Shown piece by piece: positions 1 to 10,711 of a DNA stretch of 64,000 nt. The stretch lies in assembly GCA_019918135.1 (NCBI GenBank), contig WBZZ01006437.1:196001-260000 (forward strand). The letters run 5' to 3'. This stretch comes from Paulinella micropora (taxonomy: Eukaryota; Cercozoa; Imbricatea; Euglyphida; Paulinellidae). The first letter of the stretch is position 1; every line of letters begins with the position of its first letter. The notes beneath the pieces were generated by a model. That model ran no database searches and had not been told where the DNA came from. It was given only the letters and a program-made list of their open reading frames with translations. The position numbers and the translations under genes are program-made.

Positions 1-27
1 TGAGTGTGTGTGCGTGTGTATCTGCAG

Positions 28-3007
28 GCGGCACATGCGGCACACAAGGAGGACTTGAAGGCTGGGCATACCGGCGCGGGCGGCGGGGCTGGCGGTGGTT
101 ATGGAGGGGTCTTCCGCGAGTACCGGCCCGCTGAGACTGGCCAGCCACCGCCTGCAGATGGCAGCCCCGCCGCCGCCTGGTCCACGATTTACTCAATCTG
201 CACCTGCGGCCTCTCCAGACCTGCTATCGCCAACACACTGATGATGCACGCATACATACATGCAGCTGACACCTGCAAGCGTCCACCACGGCTGATGTAA
301 ACTGCAAACAAATGCATACACACACACAGCACTCGGTCCCCTCCATGGCTATGGCTTCCCTTGCATAGCGTATCACACAAATGCAGAGAAATTCGACCTC
401 TGGCGGCGATAAGTGGGTTTATGAATGCTTCGAATACACGAAGATGAAATCAGACCTAAACAACCAAGCCAGCCGAAAACATACGTACATGTTTCGATGT
501 GATTTTCGTACACATTTATCTAACATGTGTTGATATATGATTCATTCAAGGTATGATGCAAGGTTTGAGACAGAAAGAGAGAAGAGGGAGAAAAAAAGAA
601 AGGAAGGAAGAAAGAAAGAAAGAGGGAGAGAGAGAGAGACGCACGCACACACACACACACAACACAGAGAGGGGGGGGGGGGGGGGGGAGGGAGGGAGAT
701 AGATAGACATTTAGATAGATATACAGATATATATGTACAAGAGAGAAAGAGAAAGGCAGGGAGGGAGACAGAACGGGCAGAATGGCGAATTTCTTGAATT
801 ACCTACAACTAGGTAGCTGGACATGTTGCTTGTGTTGTTGACCTAGGGATCCCGTGCAACACTACAATGCTGCTTACTCCCATCTCTACAGCGCCCCACC
901 TCCCGACGGCGCAGCCCCCGGCCCTCCTCCTGGTGCTCCCAACGGCACCCCTCCTGGTGCTCCCAACGGCACCCCTCCTGGACCTCCCCCCGGACCCCCT
1001 CCTGGCCCTCCCCCCGGTGCGCCCCCCGGAGCGCCCCCCGACCCTCCTCCTGGCTCTCCCCCCGGTGCGCCCCCGGCCCTCCTCCTGGCCCTCCTCCTGA
1101 CGGGGTTGCCCCTGGCCCTCCTCCGGGCCCTCTCCCCGGCGCTCCTCCTGACGCTGCTGGCGCAAGCCCTGGTAGTTCCCACATGATGCCAACTCTGCAT
1201 ACTCTGTCTCTAACTGTCCGCTCAAGCCACTGCTTGATACTTCTGTCTGTGGTGTTTGTTTGCATTTTACGTAAATGTTCCCCTGCTCGCTCACCCCAGC
1301 TCTCTTTCTCTCTTCCCTATTCCTGTTGTTGTTGTTGGTTGTACTTGTTGTTTTTCTATCACTCTTGATCTCCTTCCTCTATCTGTGTGTGTCTCTGTGC
1401 ATGGCTATGTGTGCTGCAGTGTCTGCGCCACCAGGCATGAAGCACAAGAGCGCGCAGACAGCCAAGAAGGGAAAGGAGGACGACGAAGAGGACAGCGACG
1501 GCGCAGAAAAGAACAAGGAGTCAGAGTCAGAAGAGAAGGAGGCGGTGGAGGAGCCAGTCAAGAAGGAAGAGCTAGTGAAGGAAGAGGAGACCACGAGCAA
1601 GGAAGTGGAGACCAAGAACAAAGAGGAGGAGAAAGAGGAGTCGACTGGCCTCGGGAAGTGGCAGGCGGTGAGCAGATGACGACACTCCACAGAGCAAGCC
1701 ACGGGTATGGACTTGTAGGTCGAGCACTCCATCTGGAGCAACCCGGGAGCCAAGATGCCCGTACCTGCCGCAGCAGCTCCTTGCTGATCAACATGCATAC
1801 AGAACGCACCTTTGCTTTGAAATGGGAACCCTGAGAGTTTGTCCTTTTCTCGCTGTACAGCTCTGTTGAATGAGGGTTTGTGTGTGCGGTAGCTTGGCAA
1901 GAAAAGGAAGAAGAAAGAAGTGCAGGTGCTAGCCTTCAGCCACAAGGTACTGTTGGCACACAGCACGGCAGAGATTAAGAGACAAGCAGGTAGCTGCACA
2001 AACAAAGGAGTGAGCCACAGCGTATGGCAGCTTACCAAGGTGGTATAATTGACTAGGCAGAACACAGTTCGTCAGAGAGAAAATAGTCCAGGAAAGAACA
2101 AACAGGCCATACAAGGCAAAGGTTGAGTTTGCAAGCTGCTGCAGATGAGATGTCATGTATGTATTATGCAGCTGGTGGTGGATCCGGACGAAGATAAAGG
2201 TCAGCACAGACAGCACGACATGCACAGTCAAGCCGTTGACAGCCATCGCAACCATGCACACATTCAAGCCATGGGCAACTACCAAGTAGCACAGCATCAA
2301 ATGGTGTTTCATGCTTCATGTACTCTCTCTCCCTCCCTTCACCCCCCCCCCCCCCTCTCTCTCTCTCTCTCTTGCTGTCTTTGGGGCCCTATGAATATGC
2401 ATATGTTGATGGGTCATGTATATGTGTGTGCAAGAATCGTTTTTCTTTCTTCCCACTCTCCTATCATCCTCGTCCCTAAGTATCTCTCTGCCTGGGTTGA
2501 TACAGTGCAACCATACACGGTGAAATTCGTTTGTAAACAAACCATGAGGACACCCCATGATATATATAAAGACTGACAGACAGACAGATAGAGAAAGAGA
2601 AGAAAAAGAAAAAAAATGTGTGTGTGTCTGTGTGTGTGCGTGTCTCGGGAGGGGGGGGGGGGGGGGGGGGCGGGCGGGCCGGTAGGGGGGCGGACAAGGA
2701 GGGAGGACACATCATTTGCTGTCATGCTGCGTAGGCACGAACGAGGACGCCAGCGAGCTTGGCTACTCGCTCCCCTCCGCCGAGTCCAGCACCAACGCCT
2801 CTTCGTCTGATCAACCAGACAACGCTCTGCCATCCTTCATGGACGACCGTCCGGCTGTAGGTATGGCAAGCACTGCCCGCTTCACAACATCATAGGCAGC
2901 CTAGTGCTTGAGCATGCGTATGAGTGCTTGCATCTCTTGTCACTGCAGCATTCAAGAAGAAGAAACGAAGGACGCAGGCCAACATGCGTGCAGCAGGTGA
3001 TGGCTGA
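28..3007 (+). CDS. WBP4/FBP21-like pre-mRNA splicing factor, 3' part (7 exons)
   Basis: Exons inferred at 28-179, 847-1171, 1420-1667, 1893-1946, 2172-2199, 2735-2860 and 2949-3007. All introns are GT-AG and the codon phases at every join agree. Seen: an AAHAAHKEDLK segment like the AALKAYQEDLK region of animal WBP4, a long Pro/Gly-rich stretch, a Lys/Glu-rich acidic segment, a GKWQAV motif (WBP4 has GEWQEI), and a C-terminus AVAFKKKKRRTQANMRAAGDG, close in layout to the WBP4 end (APVFKKRRTENGK...RGDDQ). WBP4 is a spliceosome-associated protein; the match is from memory of the family. No clear WW domain is seen in the exons present; the zinc finger would lie 5' of the window. The reading frame slips by one base inside exon 847-1171 near a C-run, which could be an assembly error, an unrecognised intron or a mutation. 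The short exons 1893-1946 and 2172-2199 are supported mainly by phase. Confidence 0.6.
560..760. repeat. Purine-rich, CA and poly-G simple repeats in an intron
   Basis: GA/GAAA-rich sequence, a (CA)n run and a long G-run lie inside the first intron (180-846) of the WBP4-like gene. No coding signal. Confidence 0.8.
2330..2700. repeat. C-run, CT, GT and G-run simple repeats in an intron
   Basis: The intron between exons ending at 2199 and starting at 2735 holds a C-run, (CT)n, a GTGT run and a long G-run. Nothing coding is seen apart from repeat-driven shadows. Confidence 0.75.
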
Positions 3008-3094
3008 CAACGGCTGTCACTTATTAATGTATGTATTAGTGATCCAGCTTGATAAAATGGTTCGCGTGCCTAATTTCAGCATGCTGTTGATAAA

Positions 3095-3209
3095 TTTTTT
3101 TATTGTTGTTGTTTGTTGTTGTTGTTGTTGTTGTTGTTGTGTTGTTGTTGTTGTTGTTGTTGTTGTTGTGTTGTTGTTGTTGTGTTGTTGTTGTTGTTGT
3201 GTGTGTGTG

Positions 3210-3242
<33 letters not shown>

Positions 3243-3272
3243 CATTATTATCATTATTATTATTATTATTAC
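3095..3272. repeat. (GTT)n followed by (ATT)n microsatellite
   Basis: Long trinucleotide tract just after the WBP4-like stop codon (3005-3007). It changes from GTT to GTGT to ATT. ORFs across it are artefacts. Confidence 0.95.
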
Positions 3273-3490
3273 ACAGACCGGCGCTGAAAGAAATTTTACA
3301 CAGACCGTCACTGCTTTTACTAAATAAAATACCTGGTACTTACTATTATTTCTTCCCACAACACCATTTACTGCAAATTTTATGTTTGTGTAAATCTCAG
3401 CGACAGCAAAAAATTCACGAAAATTCAGCGAGGCAAATTTCCTGGTACTGAATTGAATAGCCGAATCGGTCGGAGGGCTTGGCCTGAAAA

Positions 3491-3525
<35 letters not shown>

Positions 3526-3575
3526 GTGAAACTGACTCTGAGAGACTCAATAATAATAATAATAATAATAATAAT
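3273..3575. other. Unclassified spacer with a poly-T run and (AAT)n
   Basis: Moderately AT-rich sequence with two copies of ACACAGACCG near 3273-3306, a T-run of about 30 near 3495-3523 and a short (AAT)n. Read on the minus strand, the A-run could be the tail of an old retroposed fragment, but no family is recognised. Confidence 0.4.
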
Positions 3576-3750
3576 AGTGTATCTCCTGCCAATTGCTGAG
3601 CCAAAAGTCCATGTGCATCCAGTCCTCCATTCCATAAGGAAAGTCTCCACACCAATCGGTGGAATAAAGGAAGTGACGGCATAGAACATTACTCTAGGAG
3701 CGTTATACCAATCAGCCCATGGAAAGGACCGATGGCCTATGTACTCCCTA
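3576..3750 (-). mobile_element. SINE-B copy 1
   Basis: Element of about 175 bp read on the minus strand: it starts GGGAGTACATAGG at the right and ends in GGAGATACACT then (ATT)n at the left. The same unit recurs five times at 10.7-14.8 kb. Its start abuts the (ATT)n tail of the LINE at 3751-3796, so it probably inserted at or next to that tail. Confidence 0.85.
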
Positions 3751-3796
<46 letters not shown>

Positions 3797-4184
3797 GGCT
3801 TCCTCAGACTATAGCATCAGATCCAGATCCTGGACATGTGCCTCCATTGGGTCACAGGGGTCAGCCGATCCCAACGCATTGTCAGAACACCAAACAGACA
3901 TAGCAGCAACAGCAACAGCAGTGGCAGATGGGCTGTGAAGTGCATGAAGAGCTAGATGCGAGTGTGTTAGCTGAAGAGAAGAACTCGGAGACACTACGCT
4001 GCGCTCCCGAACCCCTCTCTCTAGCCAGGACGTCCACACTGCGCGGACGGCCGCGCCGCGCAACATCAACGTCACTTGGGGGAGAGGGTGGGACAGAAGC
4101 TGATTGAACCTCAGTAAGGTCAATCACCTCGCACTCATCCTCCACCCCAAGCTCCTCCCTTTTACCCTCCCTAGCAGACCAACA

Positions 4185-6920
4185 CTAAGACACATATGAT
4201 CCAAACAACACATCCAACTTTGGAGGGGGACGCAACGCTGTAACCCCTAACAACGCAGCAAGCCTAAAGTTACTGCGGAAGCGCGACTTCCACTGAAAAA
4301 ACTTACAAAACAATCGTGATTGATCCACATGCGACATATCATCCCAACTCTGCCGCACAGAGCCCTCCCGCTCCCGCCCAAGCAACACATCCTCCACCAC
4401 AACCTCACCGCCTACGACCTCACCACCCTCCTCACTCCCTCCATCCCCCTCAGCAGCCCCCACAGCCATGCCACCTAGCCTCTGCATACTCAGCAACAGC
4501 TGCTTACGTCTCCCCTCATGCATGGGGCAATCCCATAAGAAGTGCGCAACGGACTCATTGACATCATCATGACAACAGAAGCAGCGAGGGGACATGCTAC
4601 TGACCAACTTGCTGCGGTACAACAGAAGGCGGTTGTTGCAGCTGAGCAACCTTCTCCGAAGCAGATTATAATACGCATCATCAAGGGCTACCCATCTTGG
4701 GAACTCCTTAGTTCCAAAGACTTGTCTTAGGATGACTCGCAGGCCATCAGTAAGATCGCTGCCTGCCTCTCGCTTGTCCCACATCAGTTGCTGCACCATC
4801 TTGACGTCCTGCTGAAGGGCCCACTTGTCCACAGTCGAACTCCAACCCTCGAGGTCCTTCTCTGAGCTATTTAGGAGCTCCTGAAGCCCTTGTTGTAGAT
4901 CCATTGAGTCCCTGATAGCGCCTTCGGCCTCCGCAGTCCAGTCGGATTTGACTTGAGATGCGATGACAGGAAATCGCTTCTCCTGTAGAACACGCAGCCG
5001 TCCATAGAACTTCAGTTGCGCCGCCCGCCGCAAACGCTTCGCACTCAAAGAGCGCGCCAGAAAGAGCGTAATCCACTTGCTTGTCTTAGGGCTGATGCCG
5101 AGAATCATCCTCATGGGGCGCAGCATTGCTGCCTCCAGCTTGGTGAGCTGCGATACGGGGGCACACCAGACATCGAAGGCGTACTTCAGCTTGGCCCCCA
5201 CAAGTTGATTCCAGCACATGAGACGATACCTAGCTTGTATCTCACCTGCACACCACAAAGAGTACCAACCTGCGGTGGCGACTTCAGTGACACGCGTAGC
5301 CCGCAGGGCCTGCTCCTTCCACTTCAGGTCGTCGGTGATAACCACTCCCAGGTACTTGTACTGACTGGTGACACAAAGCTTCTGGCCGCGAAACCACACC
5401 ACGGGCTCACCTCGCTCCCTGATACTTGGTCGTTTCGCCTTGCTCGACGTGTAAATGGGCATGATTTCCGTCTTGCCGGGCTTCAAGTTGACTTCCAGCC
5501 GGTAATCTTCCGCGAACTTGGCCACAACATTGACCATCTTCTGGAGCTCGGTGCGACTGTGAGCGATGAGGGCCACGTCGTCCGCGTATAGAAGTGCCTT
5601 GATGTCGTTCAGCCGCTTCACATCCGTGATCTTGAGGGCACTCGCCAGCCGATCACACAGCTCATCCATAAAGACGTTGAAGAGTGTGGGAGAGAGAGGG
5701 GACCCCTGTTGGACGCCTACACCCTCCAGTACTTCGGGGGTGAGTGCTCCATCAACTAGCACTTGCGACGAAGTCTGCTCGTAGCACCTGCGTAGCGTGC
5801 GCCAGAACTTGCCCCGTACACCCAGCTTCCAGAGCCTCTCAAATAGGCCATCTCTCCAAACAGACGGGAAAGCCTTGCGTAAATCGACGAACAGGACATA
5901 CGACTCCCGCTTCTGCTGCTGACGCCCCTTCAACCTCTGCCAAAGGGTAAAGACCTGATCCGTAGTGCGACGCCCCGGGCGGAAGCCTCCCTGCTCTGGA
6001 CGTAGCTTATCCGGGCCATCCACGAAGAGTGTTAGACGAGTAGCTAATAAGGACAGATACAGCTTACCAAGGCAACTAATAATCGAGATATCCCTCCAGT
6101 TGTCAGGATCCGTAGGATCCCCACCCTTGGGGATATTGACGATGATTCCCTTGCCCCAAGCTTTTGGAGTCCTCTCGGCTTCTCGAATCCAGTTGAAGTA
6201 CTGCGTTAAGTAGCCATTGATGTAGGCGCCGCCATACTTGAGCATCTCGTTCTTCACTTTGTCCTCGCCACAAGCTTTGTGGTTATTCAGGGCACGTTGC
6301 CTTGCAAGGACCTCCTCTTGCGTGAACGGCTTGTCCAGCTCTTCGCAAGTGTCTTCACCTACTTCGTGCTCCTTCATAGCCCGGGCCACCTCATCTCTGA
6401 AGCGATCGTTCCAGTGGAACTGCCGCTTAGCTTCGGCTTCCTCCCACTCCAGCGAGCCTGCTTCTGCACAGCACTCCACCACAACAGCCGCACTTGCCGG
6501 ATTTTCCCGTGGCTTCACCGAATTTTTCCGAAATTCCTCCCACCGAGCGACCTTTTCCGGCAGCGTACACGCCAGTGAGCCATCCTCCCTTTGCACCGGC
6601 GCGGAGACCTTCGTTCTGCGTGCCCCGCCAAGCCGCTTCGTGAGTAGCCAAAAGTGCTTTGAGGATTGCTCGCGTTGACATTTGACCGCTTCTTCCTGCA
6701 CTTGCTTGAAGGAGGCGGACTTCTTGGCCCGAGTTGCCTTCCGAATTTGCTTGCGGAGCCGTAGCCAATTCAGACGGGCTTCCGCATTCGATTCATCCCT
6801 CCTGTATGCTGCGTAGGCCTCCCGGCGCTGCTGAATGAGCTCCTTTAGCTCCCCGTCGAACCAATTGTTGGTGAAACGGGGTCGTATACATCTGGAGCCA
6901 AGGACCCGGTGCGCCGCCAT
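4185..6920 (-). CDS. LINE reverse transcriptase ORF
   Basis: 911 codons. RT motifs: FVDLRKAFPSV (motif A), QQGSPLSPTLFNVFMDEL (motif B) and LLYADDVALIA (motif C with the YADD catalytic box). A C-terminal CFCC...H....C cluster resembles the zinc knuckle of many LINE ORF2 proteins. It copies element RNA at a nicked target. The N-terminus overlaps the endonuclease frame, so it is probably the middle of one ancestral ORF2 rather than a separate gene. A TAG at 4187-4185 ends it, but the same frame stays open for about 100 more codons to 3882 and includes an acidic EVIDLTE motif, so the stop may be secondary. Confidence 0.9.
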   Translation of the reverse strand: MAAHRVLGSRCIRPRFTNNWFDGELKELIQQRREAYAAYRRDESNAEARLNWLRLRKQIRKATRAKKSASFKQVQEEAVKCQREQSSKHFWLLTKRLGGARRTKVSAPVQREDGSLACTLPEKVARWEEFRKNSVKPRENPASAAVVVECCAEAGSLEWEEAEAKRQFHWNDRFRDEVARAMKEHEVGEDTCEELDKPFTQEEVLARQRALNNHKACGEDKVKNEMLKYGGAYINGYLTQYFNWIREAERTPKAWGKGIIVNIPKGGDPTDPDNWRDISIISCLGKLYLSLLATRLTLFVDGPDKLRPEQGGFRPGRRTTDQVFTLWQRLKGRQQQKRESYVLFVDLRKAFPSVWRDGLFERLWKLGVRGKFWRTLRRCYEQTSSQVLVDGALTPEVLEGVGVQQGSPLSPTLFNVFMDELCDRLASALKITDVKRLNDIKALLYADDVALIAHSRTELQKMVNVVAKFAEDYRLEVNLKPGKTEIMPIYTSSKAKRPSIRERGEPVVWFRGQKLCVTSQYKYLGVVITDDLKWKEQALRATRVTEVATAGWYSLWCAGEIQARYRLMCWNQLVGAKLKYAFDVWCAPVSQLTKLEAAMLRPMRMILGISPKTSKWITLFLARSLSAKRLRRAAQLKFYGRLRVLQEKRFPVIASQVKSDWTAEAEGAIRDSMDLQQGLQELLNSSEKDLEGWSSTVDKWALQQDVKMVQQLMWDKREAGSDLTDGLRVILRQVFGTKEFPRWVALDDAYYNLLRRRLLSCNNRLLLYRSKLVSSMSPRCFCCHDDVNESVAHFLWDCPMHEGRRKQLLLSMQRLGGMAVGAAEGDGGSEEGGEVVGGEVVVEDVLLGREREGSVRQSWDDMSHVDQSRLFCKFFQWKSRFRSNFRLAALLGVTALRPPPKLDVLFGSYVS

Positions 6921-8612
6921 TCGGGGAAGGACTGCGCCACTCGCTCGGTGACGTCATCTACCACCCGTTGGCTGTCGGCACCACCCGATAGGTCAAGCTC
7001 AGGCAGCTGATGCACTCCAAGCTTCTGTAGGCAATGCTGGAATACGTCATCGAACTTGTCGCGTAGATAATCCAGCGCTTGCTTCGCAGCGTGATCATTA
7101 CCCGAGACACCAGCATCAATAAGCTTATCAACACGAAAGGACCTGTAAGGTTTCGCAGCCCGCTTTGGCCGGCGCTGGCCGCTCCACGTCAGTTCGGCCC
7201 ATACTGCCTTGTGGTCCGTATCAAGATCATCTTCGCATACTCCGAACTTTGCTCCAGATACCAAGCCAGGCGACGCGCAGATGTAATCGAGGAGGTGCTT
7301 GCCTGTGCCCATGCCGCGCTGCTCACACCGGGACCACCAGTAGGACCCTTCCACTGGGCACGAGAAGCCGCTCAGATTTCGCAGGCCCGTAGCGACGAGG
7401 ACAGCCGCGAGTCTCTTGCCGTTCTCCGAACGTACCGGTGCTCCCTTGTCATCGACCTCCCCGTGCTGACCGACGATGCCCTCCTCTTTTCGGCTGCATG
7501 CCGGCCCGAGCTTCGCGTTGGCATCCGCCACCGTGACCACAAGACCTTTGGCTCCCAAAAAAGCTATAGCTGCCTGCCAGGCCGCATACGCCTCTGACGA
7601 CTCTTCTCCTGCGTTTCCTGGGGAAAGTAGCCGTTGCCCACATAGATATCCTGAGCGCCGGTAACACCCGAGGCGATACGCAGCCACACTTGCTGCCGGT
7701 GGTCGACGGGGGCTGACACCAGGTTGCAATACGGACCAAGGAAGTTAGCCACCGCGAATAGAACCCCACCCTTGCAGCGATTTTTCTCGCTGACCTCCGC
7801 AGGTTTCCAAAAATCCGGAATCCATCCAGGCTGCATTTGGAAAGTTGTTTCTTGCCCATGCGGTGCTCCTGAGCCCCGATGACTAGCCAGCCCTCGTGCT
7901 TGTAGAATGATGCCCATTCCGCCGTGTCTACGTTGTCGTATCCCGTTTTACCCTGCCAGTTGTGACTCGCGACGAGTAGCTTGAAGCCGGTATCGAACTG
8001 CTTGGAGCGGTGCTTCTTGGCTCGTTTCCGGACCCGACGGCCGCGCTTGGCTTCCGCCCTCGTGCTGTCCCCCTCTGCAGGTGCTTGCGCAGGTTGGTCC
8101 CCCACTGCACTGGCCGCCGAATGCAGGGGCACCACATGCACATCAGCACACTCAGACACACACTTAGGTGCATCGGCAGCCAATTCCGAAGACACCACCT
8201 GCACATCATCGACACATTCTTCATGCAGAGGCAAGACGCGATATCCCGTCGCAGCTTCCTCCTTCCGGACCGCCGCTTCCCCACGCAGATGGATGCGAAT
8301 AAGCCTTCGGACACGTTCCCTGTCCCTGAACCTGCGCCGAAGGGCCACATTGACCCCTCTGCCGAAGAATTTGAGATGTTTGAGTTGCTGCAACGCCGTC
8401 TGCCTGCTGTCATCGTCCTCGTGGACCAGCTCCAGGTGACGAGACATTCGCTGGCCTTGCCACTCCATTACCGGGACCACCAGACCAAGACCGCTCATTT
8501 TGGAGGCGATCTCCTGTAGATTGGCGCGTTCTGAGAGCCCCCAGACAATCAGATTACGCCCGTCCTTGTCGTACCGATCTACCCGCCGGTACCGTCGAGG
8601 CGGCGGTGCCAT
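6845..8612 (-). pseudogene. LINE ORF2 N-terminal part: basic extension plus APE-type endonuclease
   Basis: From 8612 (MAPPPRRYRRVDRYD) an Arg/Lys-rich region is followed by the endonuclease start (LLVASHNWQGKTG, then IGAQEHRM). The later motifs VVTVADANAKLG, LLDYICASPGL and DTDHKAVWAEL match the GDFN-, DYI- and SDH-type active-site blocks of APE-like nucleases. These lie in three frames, with changes near 7800 and 7610 and another into the RT frame near 6900, so this copy cannot make a full protein. The domain nicks target DNA to prime reverse transcription. Confidence 0.8.
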
Positions 8613-8615
8613 CTG

Positions 8616-8915
8616 TCATATAGCGCCGCTCGCCTTATGTTGAAGCGCCGACCCGTGTGCCAGGTTTGGGGAGGAAGGATGAGGCGCAGCTAAGATAGCC
8701 TCTCCACGTGGTTCAGGAATTCCGTCATATACGCGAGCCCTCATCCTCCCATCCTGGGATATCGGGCCAGAGCCCGTCGAAGAGGCATTCCCACGGGGAT
8801 TGTCCAGGTCTTCGGCGATTCTACCTTGTCCCATAAGGGCCACAGTGGTAGCTCCGTGCTTCGCGTATTTGTAATCCATTGAGAGTAGTAGACGGCCAAT
8901 GTCGCTGGCCATCAC
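8616..8915 (-). CDS. Short ORF upstream of LINE ORF2
   Basis: 99 codons ending TGA at 8618-8616. The next ATG (8612-8610) follows after three bases (TGA CAG ATG), as in bicistronic LINEs that use stop-restart. No recognised domain. It could be the end of ORF1 or chance. Confidence 0.35.
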   Translation of the reverse strand: MMASDIGRLLLSMDYKYAKHGATTVALMGQGRIAEDLDNPRGNASSTGSGPISQDGRMRARVYDGIPEPRGEAILAAPHPSSPNLAHGSALQHKASGAI

Positions 8916-9430
8916 CGCCGCGCCTCTTTACGCCGAGGAAAGCGCCCGTCCATGCAAATAGCATCGGCGGTATCTGCAACACACACTACACGCATTTTCG
9001 CCGGTGTCACTGGATGCTGCCACGTCGCTTCGTGCCCTTGGGCGCCCGCCAGCACCCCCAGCGTCACCAGAACCTGCCTCACGCACTACACACACTCTCC
9101 ATCGCATCTCCAACGCCTCTACTCTCATGCCATATGGACTTTCAGCTGCTCCTAACAATACACATCATGAGGTACGGGTGTCCCCGAGTGGAGCCAGATC
9201 GGACGGCGTGCCGCTGAAACTCCTCCCCCACGTGGGTATAGAAGGCGCGAACCTAGCGGTACCTATAGGGTCTTACAGACAAGTATAGTAATCCCAGCCG
9301 AAGCTGCTCAGTTAGAAATGCAACGGTGGAGGGTGTGAATGCATGGGGCAAGGCGCGGCAACGCAGCAAGGCACTGGCAAGGCATTGGGACAGACTGAAG
9401 CCCATCTCCAACGTGCGCTCATCATGTGTT
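8916..9430. other. Stretch without a recognised gene
   Basis: Moderate GC, no convincing coding signal on either strand. It may be the LINE 5' region or unrelated host sequence. Confidence 0.4.
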
Positions 9431-9454
9431 CCAGTTAGGCAACCCCGAAGAAGC

Positions 9455-9605
9455 GAAGATAGGGAGGAGACAAAACCCAGATAGGATGAATAGGATTAAC
9501 ATGAAGCCGAAATGGAGCCGAGTTGGAACAGGCCAACTCGGCCCCATCTCGGCTCAATGTGAATCCTATCTTCAACCCATCTCGGTACTGTTTCCTCCCA
9601 ATGCT
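9455..9605. repeat. Imperfect inverted repeat (foldback)
   Basis: Arms of about 70 bp (9455-9526 and 9533-9605) around a 6-bp loop. The innermost 10 bp, GCCGAGTTGG/CCAACTCGGC, pair perfectly, and outer blocks such as ATAGGATT/AATCCTAT also pair. It could be a small MITE-like foldback; no target-site duplication was identified. Confidence 0.7.
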
Positions 9606-9900
9606 CACCTCAACAAGATCACCAAACCGGAACTGGAAGCCCCCAGGCATTTACTCGGCAGGAAATTCGGCGAAAATGGGCTAACCAGGAAACCAGACCC
9701 AAACCAACAGCCAAGAAAAACGAGCCAACCAACAATCCAACAGACAACCCCACAACCTGCCTGGCCGAACCCCTACCGAGTAAATGCCCAGTTGAGAGTT
9801 GCGCATATCCCGGTGACCGCCCTCCCCAAGAGGTCACCTTCGTGGGGAGAGGCCCAACCACCTCCTCTTCCCATGGAATGCCATCTTGTGCACCCCTCCA

Positions 9901-9991
<91 letters not shown>
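9901..9991. repeat. (AAT)n tract, tail of SINE-A copy 1
   Basis: About 30 uninterrupted AAT units. On the minus strand this is the (ATT)n tail of the SINE that follows. Confidence 0.95.
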
Positions 9992-9992
<1 letters not shown>

Positions 9993-10258
9993 GTGCTTCT
10001 CTGTCAATGGCTGATGCATTTCTGCACATGCGCCTCCATCGTCTCACCCGTGAGGGGAGTACGAAGAACTGACGATAAGCTCTAATGACACCCCCGCAAG
10101 GGCAGTTCCAACACTTCCAGACGGGCCGGTATGTTCAATGAAAATACTGGTCCAGACGGATCGGTATGTTCAATGAAAATACTGGTGGCACCGACGGGAA
10201 TCGAACTGGCGACAGGGCCCAGATGGTAGAACTTGACCACTGGGCTATCACGGTGTCC
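9992..10258 (-). mobile_element. SINE-A copy 1 (tRNA-derived)
   Basis: Read on the minus strand from 10258: GGACACCGTGATAGCCCAGTGG (A-box-like TAGCCCAGTGG), then AGTTCGATTCC (B box) and GGTGCCA, so the head resembles a tRNA with an internal Pol III promoter. A body of about 190 bp follows and it ends ..GAGAAGCACT(ATT)n. This copy has a duplicated segment of about 34 bp (GTATGTTCAATGAAAATACTGGT, twice, 10116-10184). Confidence 0.9.
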
Positions 10259-10260
10259 AA

Positions 10261-10332
<72 letters not shown>

Positions 10333-10344
10333 AACAAAAGCAAC

Positions 10345-10374
<30 letters not shown>
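10259..10374. repeat. (AAT)n tract interrupted by an A/C-rich piece
   Basis: Tail of SINE-A copy 2, interrupted by ACAAAAACAAAAGCAAC near 10328-10345. Confidence 0.9.
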
Positions 10375-10375
<1 letters not shown>

Positions 10376-10641
10376 GTGCTTCTCTGTCAATGGCTGATGC
10401 ATTTCTGCACATGCGCCTCCATCGTCTCACCCGTGAGGGGAGTACGAAGAATTGACGATAGGCTCTAATGACACCCCCGCAAGGACAGTTCCAACACTTC
10501 CAGACGGACCGGTATGTTCAATGAAAATACTGGTCTGGACAGACCGGTATGTTCAATGAAAATACTGGTGGCACCGACGGGAATCGAACTGGCGACAGGG
10601 CCCAGATGGTAGAACTTGACCACTGGGCTATCACGGTGTCC
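10375..10641 (-). mobile_element. SINE-A copy 2
   Basis: Full-length unit with tRNA-like head at the right end (10563-10641) and the same internal 34-bp duplication as copy 1, nearly identical to it. Confidence 0.9.

Positions 10642-10710
<69 letters not shown>

Positions 10711-10711
<1 letters not shown>

Larger units (their letters stand above)
3751..8915 (-). mobile_element. Non-LTR retrotransposon (LINE) with APE endonuclease, degenerate
   Basis: Parts in 5' to 3' order on the minus strand: a short upstream ORF (8915-8616), an ORF with an N-terminal extension then endonuclease (8612 to about 6850), the reverse transcriptase ORF (6920-4185), a 3' region (4184-3797) and a (ATT)n tail (3796-3751). 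APE endonuclease plus RT with a C-terminal CCHC-type cluster suggests the broad jockey/I/CR1-like assemblage; the clade cannot be fixed here. The coding region changes frame about three times, so this copy is dead. The 5' end is uncertain and may extend past 8915. Confidence 0.85.

Noticed and set aside
10186-10258. Functional tRNA gene
   Set aside because: A and B boxes are present, but the sequence recurs fused to the same body and (ATT)n tail, so it is a SINE head.
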